NCBI GenBank assembly: GCA_034190875.2
Contig: CM067350.1
Location: forward strand, 21,003,855-21,067,854
Length of the DNA: 64,000 bases
Direction: 5' to 3'
DNA from: Urechis unicinctus
Taxonomy: Eukaryota; Annelida; Polychaeta; Xenopneusta; Urechidae
Position numbers and translations under genes: made by a program. This document shows, one piece after another, positions 58,441-64,000 of this stretch; position 1 is the first letter of the stretch; every line of letters begins with the position of its first letter. The notes beneath the pieces were generated by a model. The model was not told the DNA's origin and searched no databases. It saw only the letters and a list, made by a program, of their open reading frames with translations.

Positions 58441-58497
58441 ATGGTGACACTGACGACTTGTGGCATATTTTATCAGAAGATTGGTCGTCCCCATTCG
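58441..58497 (+). CDS. Gene B exon 5, copy 2: juxtamembrane segment
   Basis: Duplicate of 52358-52414 with intact splice sites (GTGTTAG|AT, TTCG|GTAAGA); the preceding TA-repeat tract differs in length and pattern from copy 1. Confidence 0.7.
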
Positions 58498-58588
58498 GTA
58501 AGAACTGTGACGGCACATGATCTAACAATTTTCAAATCATCGTGTTCATAATCATATGAATTGTCCTCGAGTTGATGAATTGTAACAG

Positions 58589-58676
58589 GTATCCTGGTCG
58601 TGTCGGCGCTAGGCGTGGCTCTTGGGCTTGTCATCGGTATATCGCTCTTGTTATTGGTTTTACTGGTCATCAAAAA
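58589..58676 (+). CDS. Gene B exon 6, copy 2: transmembrane helix
   Basis: Duplicate of 52506-52593, 88 nt, same splice sites and encoded helix. As in copy 1 it ends in phase 2. Confidence 0.72.
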
Positions 58677-59133
58677 GTAAGCTGCCATTCCAGCTGCACT
58701 TACAAACAAAGAGCAGATTCCCTAGGATATTACCAAAGAGCTTATAGCTTTATAGCTAAGCTAAGAGGGCTCACTCCGACTAGATATGTGATGGGTTTGT
58801 CAATGAGTCCACTACCATAAAAATAACAAAAGCACATTGGACTGTTGATTCACTTCTCGGGTATCTCGGCTTTTGTTTATGATATGGAGTCTTGTGATTG
58901 GTAGAGGCTATCATCTTCCCGTCTGAATTGGTCAGAAAATTCCATGGGATTTTAAGATAGACACTTTTACAAGCGTCTCGCTGCACACAGGTGGTGTTTT
59001 CACATATATGTCGTGTGGAGGTGCGAGTGAACCCTCTTAGTATAGCTTATAGCGCATTGCTTCAAATATGTACATGCAGTCATCATTATGTAACTATTTG
59101 AATCATAACGTCGCTATTTTTTGACACCGCCAG

Positions 59134-59450
59134 AGCTTGTTGGAGAGGGTGGACAACCAATTCCTATGTCTCCCGCACCTGATCTCACCATTGGGACAAA
59201 TTGTAACCTTGAAAGCACGAAGCGAAATTTAAGTGGGGCGCTTGTTGGAGGTGTACCGGCTATTGGAGGAGGTGGGGGAGGAGTGATTACTGTGGGCGGG
59301 GGTGTTGAGAGAGAGAAAGAACCGCTCCATTCGACATTCCGTCCTGCATTGACCAATCATTCCATCAGTCATCCATCCCCTCAACCCACGACCAAGATAC
59401 AAGCTGACAGTGCCGACCACGGCCATCTTATAAGCCACGCCCACTTTTAA
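59134..59450 (+). CDS. Gene B exon 7, copy 2: shortened cytoplasmic tail
   Basis: Follows copy 1 closely up to DSADHGHL, lacks one 6-bp unit (a DS codon pair), then departs into ISHAHF and a TAA stop. The tail is 104 codons instead of 138 and lacks the conserved YESPKF motif. The break comes from loss of about 580 bp that in copy 1 hold the tail end and 3' UTR; sequence matching 53944 onward follows directly. A product ending here would lose the shared tyrosine site. Whether it is transcribed cannot be seen. Confidence 0.68.
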
Positions 59451-59519
59451 AGTTGTGAAACATTTTCAATGTTGCGTTATTGTGAAGTATGTACAGTAAA
59501 GAAGCACACACACACCGAT

Positions 59520-59644
<125 letters not shown>

Positions 59645-59817
59645 AAATTCTCCGATTTTTAAGATCCCTGAGATATAAACCCTTGAACGCTTTGACATCA
59701 GCTCGCTGGATGCTGTACTCAGGCTCGAGGAATCTCGCGCAATGTGATGCAAATTAAAAGAGTAGTGATCATCTTTATCATCAATTCATTTTTGCAACAA
59801 CTATCCCAATACTAATA

Positions 59818-59842
59818 CAGTAAAACCTCCCTGCCCGACCAC
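59818..59842 (+). repeat. Left terminal inverted repeat of the transposon
   Basis: Starts CAGTAAAACCTCCC and pairs imperfectly with the reverse complement of the right end, CAGTGAAACCTCTCTAAGTC. Preceded by a TA target site. Confidence 0.8.
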
Positions 59843-60353
59843 CTCCCTAACCCGATCGCCTCCCTAACTCGATCGATTTTTTCCAGTCCCGATGGTCGGC
59901 CTATACTTAAGCATTGTGACAGAATTCTCTAACCCGATCACCTCCCTACTCTGTAAGTCGATCGATCATTTTGGTCCCAACGCCCCATTTGATATTCTCT
60001 AAGTCGATCGATTGTCGGCTGGCGGAAGGATTAGAGTCACCGGTTGATTGCAATTAGCAGAACACACACTCAGGCGATAACGCCTGCGGACTGAATAGCA
60101 CTCTTGAAATGTGTGAAACAGGTTAGCGGTTCGTTCGGTGTTGTTAGAGTATGCACTGAAGCTTTGATAATCTTGATCACAAAACTCGATACCTTTAGAA
60201 CAGATACAATCGAGCGATGCACCTGTGAACGGCGTGAGTTTTGATGATCTTGATCACAAAACTCCCTCTTGTTACAACACACACGTAAGATACAAGTAGC
60301 GGCTATTTAAGGTGTGGATATTGGTCTTATGAATCATTATCTCACTGAGTGTC

Positions 60354-61439
60354 ATGGCAGCAACACGGAAAAAGGCGAAGGAGCTTCCACTCTCACGGAA
60401 AGTAGAACTTATCGGCACGAAGGAACGCGAGGGCAAGAGCAATCAACAGCTTGCTGATATCTTTGGCATCGGAAAATCAACAGTTAGAAGAGTTAGAATG
60501 TGCCATATGGACTTAGTTTCAGAAGGCCCGCTCCATCAACGTTTCCCGTCAGCGGGCCTATGTTGCAAAAGAAAACCCTTGAGTTCGCCGCTAAGATGAA
60601 AATTGAAGGTTTTAAAGCATCGAATGGCTGGCTTCAGAAATTCCGTTCTCGTCATAACATAACGCACCACGTTGTCAATGGCGAGAGTGGGGAAGTGCCC
60701 CAAAGCAGCGTTGACGATTGGACCAGCAAGCTGCCGAGCCTCATCCGTAGCTATTCGGCGTGTGAACATGGATGAGACTTGCTTGTTTTTCCGTGCGCTA
60801 CCGGACCGGTCACTCAGCATCAAGGGTGATCAGTGTAAGGGTGGGGTGGCGAGCGCCGTCAGCGAATGCAAATCCTCCGCAGTGACCAGATGCTTTGCGA
60901 GATGTGGTTTCAACATGAGCACAGCAAATGACCTGCAGGAGGACGACCACTCCCTCGATATCCCCCTTGCACAATTACTCAAGGACTTAAGAGCGAACAT
61001 GACTGACCCCATCACGGATACTGAGGAGTATGTCGCTCTGGACGATAAGGCGCCGACAACGGAGGAACTGAAGGATGGCTGGAAGGATATTGTTGTCTCT
61101 CAAATCACTGGCGTATCACAACCGGCTGAGAGCGACGACGACGACCGCGCGTCCTCCACCACACCAGAAACGACCACCATGACCTTCAGTGAGTGCCTTC
61201 AGCGAGTAGGCGACGTGATGCTGTTCTGTCTAGAGAAAGATCTGGGGGACATGCTGCCATTTGTCGCCTCTCTTCAAGAACCACTAGAGAAGAATGTGAT
61301 AACTTGTATATTTGAATATCTGATTTTCCAAATAAACAAAAACCTACATTGTATTGTGAAAACATCTCTTTTTCTGTTGTTTTTTTTCTCCACGAGTAAA
61401 ATATCGGATGGATATTCTGTAACCCGACCACCTCCCTAA
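60354..61439 (+). pseudogene. CENP-B/Tigger-type transposase pseudogene
   Basis: Three frames carry successive pieces. Frame 1 (60354 to about 60500): a Psq-type helix-turn-helix with LSRKVELI, LADIFGIGKSTV. Frame 2 (about 60515-60765): the Tc5/CENP-B second DNA-binding domain, with VSGPMLQ, FKASNGWLQKFRSRH. Frame 3 (from about 60755): start of the DDE domain, MDETCLFFRALPDRS, which then jumps to a C-terminal part with RCFARCGFN. At least two frameshifts and an internal deletion removed most of the catalytic core, so the second and third acidic residues are missing. AATAAA at 61331 could be the old poly(A) signal. Confidence 0.85.
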
Positions 61440-61467
61440 GTCGATCGATTTTTTCCAGTCCCATCGT

Positions 61468-61492
61468 CGGTCGACTTAGAGAGGTTTCACTG
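61468..61492 (-). repeat. Right terminal inverted repeat of the transposon
   Basis: Reverse complement reads CAGTGAAACCTCTCTAAGTC; followed by TA at 61493-61494. Confidence 0.8.
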
Positions 61493-61766
61493 TAATACCG
61501 ATTCAATCCTTAATACTGCTTAAACCGCTACATTCCTCAATTGTAATTCTGAGGCGAGAATAGGTTTAAAACAACAACACAGTTCTATAAAAACAAAAAC
61601 GGGTGAAATTGATACTATTGGTTTCACGTTCCAAATATATAACTGATACACACCTAGTTTTTGGGACAATTTCTAGTCAATGGTGTACAGGGTATGCGCA
61701 TCGGCAACATGATGACATGAACATCAGACATAGCAAATAGGAGTAACTCCCTACCAAGCAGTAGCT

Positions 61767-62425
61767 CCCTCTATTAGTAGAAACTCTCTTCATCAATAGT
61801 TACTCCCTCCACCAGCAGTAACTCCCTCCACCAGCAGTAACTCCCTCCACCAGCAGTAACTCCCTCCACCAGTGGTAACTCTCTCCACCAGCAGTAACTC
61901 CCTCCACCAGCAGTAACTCCCTCCACCAGCAGTAACTCCCTCCACCAGTGGTAACTCTCTCCACCAGTGGTAACTCCCTCCACCAGCAGTAACTCCCTCC
62001 ACCAGCAGTAACTCCCTCCACCAGCAGTAACTCCCTCCACCAGCAGTAACTCCCTCCACCAGCAGTAACTCCCTCCACCAGCAGTAACTCCCTCCACCAG
62101 CAGTAACTCCCTCCACCAGCAGTAACTCCCTCCACCAGCAGTAACTCCCTCCACCAGCAGTAACTCCCTCCACCAGCAGTAACTCCCTCCACCAGCAGTA
62201 ACTCCCTCCACCAGCAGTAACTCCCTCCACCAGCAGTAACTCCCTCCACCAGAAGTAACTCCCTCCACCAGCAGTAACTCCCTCCACCAGCAGTAACTCC
62301 CCCTCCACCAGCAGTAACTCCCTCCACCAGCAGTAACTCCCTCCACCAGCAGTAACTCCCTCCACCAGCAGTAACTCCCTCCACCAGTGGTAACTCCCTC
62401 CACCTGTATTGATTACCTCGACCAG
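61767..62425. repeat. 19-bp minisatellite, about 33 copies
   Basis: Unit ACTCCCTCCACCAGCAGTA. Variants CCAGTGGTA and CCAGAAGTA mark some copies; one copy has an extra C near 62300. Minus strand is open in all three frames over most of the array. Confidence 0.97.
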
Positions 62426-62479
62426 GAGTGGCAACCTCCTACAGTAGTGACTGCCTCAAACTCTGGACATCACAGTCTT

Positions 62480-63050
62480 ATTCATTTTAAACATTGATGG
62501 TAGCCTTAGCTGCTGGAGGTCGGCAGTGGAAGTGATGAAAGGCAGATTTTGAGGAGGCAGTCACTACAATTACATAAAGTCACTCGTTAAGGATATGAAG
62601 GAGGTGGTCGCGAAGTCACCGTTGGTGGTGAAAGTGAGATATAACGGAGGTGGTCACTACCATCTAATGAATCATTGGTGATGGTGAAAGTCATATATAA
62701 AGGAGGTAGTCACTACTAAGAAGTCCCTAGTGGTGACGAACGTGACCTCTAAGGTAGTGGTCCCTTCGATTTGATAAAGTCTCAAGTGGTCGTTTTCTTT
62801 ACTATTTGAGTGTCTACAATATGAGGAAGTCGTTATGTTTTGGAGTAGTTACTACTTTTGGGAGAAGCCATTACAAAAAAAGAAAGCCCAACTAGTGGAT
62901 ATTCTCACAATTTTATTTGAGGTACTCTTTACAAATACTTGACTAGGGACTATTAATGGAAGACGTCACAACTGTTGAAAAGTATCTGCTTGTAGTTGTA
63001 GTCACTATTTGCTTAATTAACTGCAACGTATGGAAAAAATCAAAAATGAA
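62480..63050. other. Non-coding, weak degenerate repeats
   Basis: GGAGGTGGTCACTAC-like motifs recur loosely from 62550 to 62760; no gene seen. Confidence 0.5.
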
Positions 63051-63054
63051 AGAG

Positions 63055-63385
63055 ATCACTTTTAGAGGGGATAGACGCAGCTAGTAGGGGTACTCTCTAC
63101 AAATGAATGAGTTCATTTTAAGAGAAAATAGACACAGCTAGTAGGGGTACTCTCTACAAATGAATGAGTTCACTTTTAGAGAAGATAGACGCAGCTAGTA
63201 GGGGTAGTCTCTACAAATGAATGAGTTCACTTTTCGAGAAGATAGACACAGCTAGTAGGGGTACTCTCTACAAATGAATGAGTTCACTTTTAGAGAAGAT
63301 AGACGCAGCTAGTAGGGGTACTCTCTACAAATGAATGAGTTTACTTTTAGATAAGGATAGACACAGCTAGTAGGGCTACTCTCTA
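63055..63385. repeat. 57-bp minisatellite, about six copies
   Basis: Unit AGAGAAGATAGACGCAGCTA, GTAGGGGTACTCTCTACAAA, TGAATGAGTTCACTTTT; alternate copies differ at GACGC/GACAC. Confidence 0.95.
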
Positions 63386-63504
63386 ATGAATGTCGGCACC
63401 ACTAGTAGACGGAATCACTATTTCGGTAAACCGAGCTGTCAAACATTCCAACCACCTTGTCACCAGTTACTACCACGTCCATTCACGTCCGTCAGACCAA
63501 TAAA

Positions 63505-63506
<2 letters not shown>

Positions 63507-63552
<46 letters not shown>

Positions 63553-63567
63553 AAGCACACACACAAC

Positions 63568-63603
<36 letters not shown>
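63507..63603. repeat. (CA)n microsatellite
   Basis: Two CA tracts split by TACACAAGCACACACACAAC, followed by looser CA-rich DNA to about 63830. Confidence 0.97.
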
Positions 63604-63605
<2 letters not shown>

Positions 63606-64000
63606 CATATACATGCACGCTTATATATGCACACCTAATTTGCTTTCCCCGCTTTTGGCAATTAAGTAATAATAATATATACACACATTCACTAGCAGAC
63701 ATGCGCACACTTACACTCACAGTCGGGTACTCACACACGCATGCACACATGCACACACGCATACATACACAAACACCTACACGCACTCACACCTACACAC
63801 ATATGCTCACAAAAACATACATATTCTCTACATGGGATAATATTAAGCGCCAGGTGTTGGATGAGGTTCAAACGACCAACTGTGTGTGATCATAACGTGC
63901 TTTGTACTCAAGTCATGCGATTTACAAGCCCGGCCATATGGTGACAGCAATACAGTGACGTAATACACCTGACCGTGTCCATTCCTTATAGTGCCGGAAG

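Larger units (their letters stand above)
59818..61492 (+). mobile_element. pogo/Tigger-like DNA transposon, decayed
   Basis: The 1675-bp element begins CAGTAAAACCTCCCT and ends AGAGAGGTTTCACTG, imperfect terminal inverted repeats, flanked on both sides by TA (59816-59817 and 61493-61494), the target of the Tc1/mariner/pogo superfamily. Inside is a broken CENP-B/Tigger-type transposase on the plus strand. Subterminal blocks reading TCGATCGATTTTTTCCAGTC occur near both ends in the same orientation, and extra CTAAGTCGATCGAT-type copies lie in the left 200 bp. Known: pogo-like transposases move by cut-and-paste into TA. This copy cannot encode an active enzyme. Confidence 0.88.

Noticed and set aside
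61774-62434. Three minus-strand frames of about 200 codons as genes
   Set aside because: All are registers of one 19-bp repeat.

Overview
The window is intron-rich animal nuclear DNA. Coding sequence sits in short exons with GT/AG (once GC/AG) borders and matching phases, and most of the window is introns and tandem repeats. No ribosomal RNA or tRNA gene is recognised, and there is no bacterial-style gene packing. The domain set (SUEL/rhamnose-binding lectin, CUB-like, sushi/CCP, one membrane helix) and the density of minisatellites and microsatellites fit a marine invertebrate. The species cannot be fixed from the sequence.

Two paralogous plus-strand genes for type I membrane receptors dominate. 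Gene A (6547-16600) has a candidate signal-peptide exon, then one exon each for a SUEL lectin domain, a CUB-like domain, a CCP domain, a juxtamembrane segment, a transmembrane helix and a cytoplasmic tail. With the candidate first exon the seven exons give an uninterrupted 459-residue frame. Gene B (25764-53477) repeats the plan exon for exon, with very long introns (about 16.5 kb after exon 1). The extracellular exons are all phase 1-1 modules. Both tails end near a shared Tyr-Glu-Ser-Pro-Lys-Phe motif; gene A also has an ITIM-like tyrosine motif.

The 3' third of gene B (CCP, juxtamembrane, TM and tail exons plus about 4 kb of intron) is tandemly duplicated: 48171-54302 and 54303-about 59701. 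The copies are nearly identical, but copy 2 lacks about 580 bp that hold the end of the tail, so its tail stops early without the shared tyrosine motif. A signal-peptide-like exon with a TATA box upstream (47242, 47407-47470) lies between the CUB and CCP exons and is in phase with the CCP exon. Gene B may therefore make lectin-containing and lectin-less forms, each with two possible 3' ends. No ordinary function is known to me for this exact domain order.

Immediately after copy 2 is a decayed pogo/Tigger-type DNA transposon (59818-61492) flanked by TA, with a frameshifted, internally deleted transposase. At 33-37 kb, inside gene B intron 1, is a stretch of interrupted reading frames that may be an old virus-like or large-transposon relic; this is weakly supported.

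The rest is repeats: minisatellites with periods of 15-60 bp (about 25 bp over 3 kb at 27.7-30.8 kb; 35 bp at 17.8-20.0 kb; 19 bp at 61.8-62.4 kb; 30 bp at 33.6-34.6 kb; others) and long TA, CA, CT and CTT tracts. Two minisatellites in gene A introns end exactly at 3' splice sites and appear to be made from the splice-site sequence itself.
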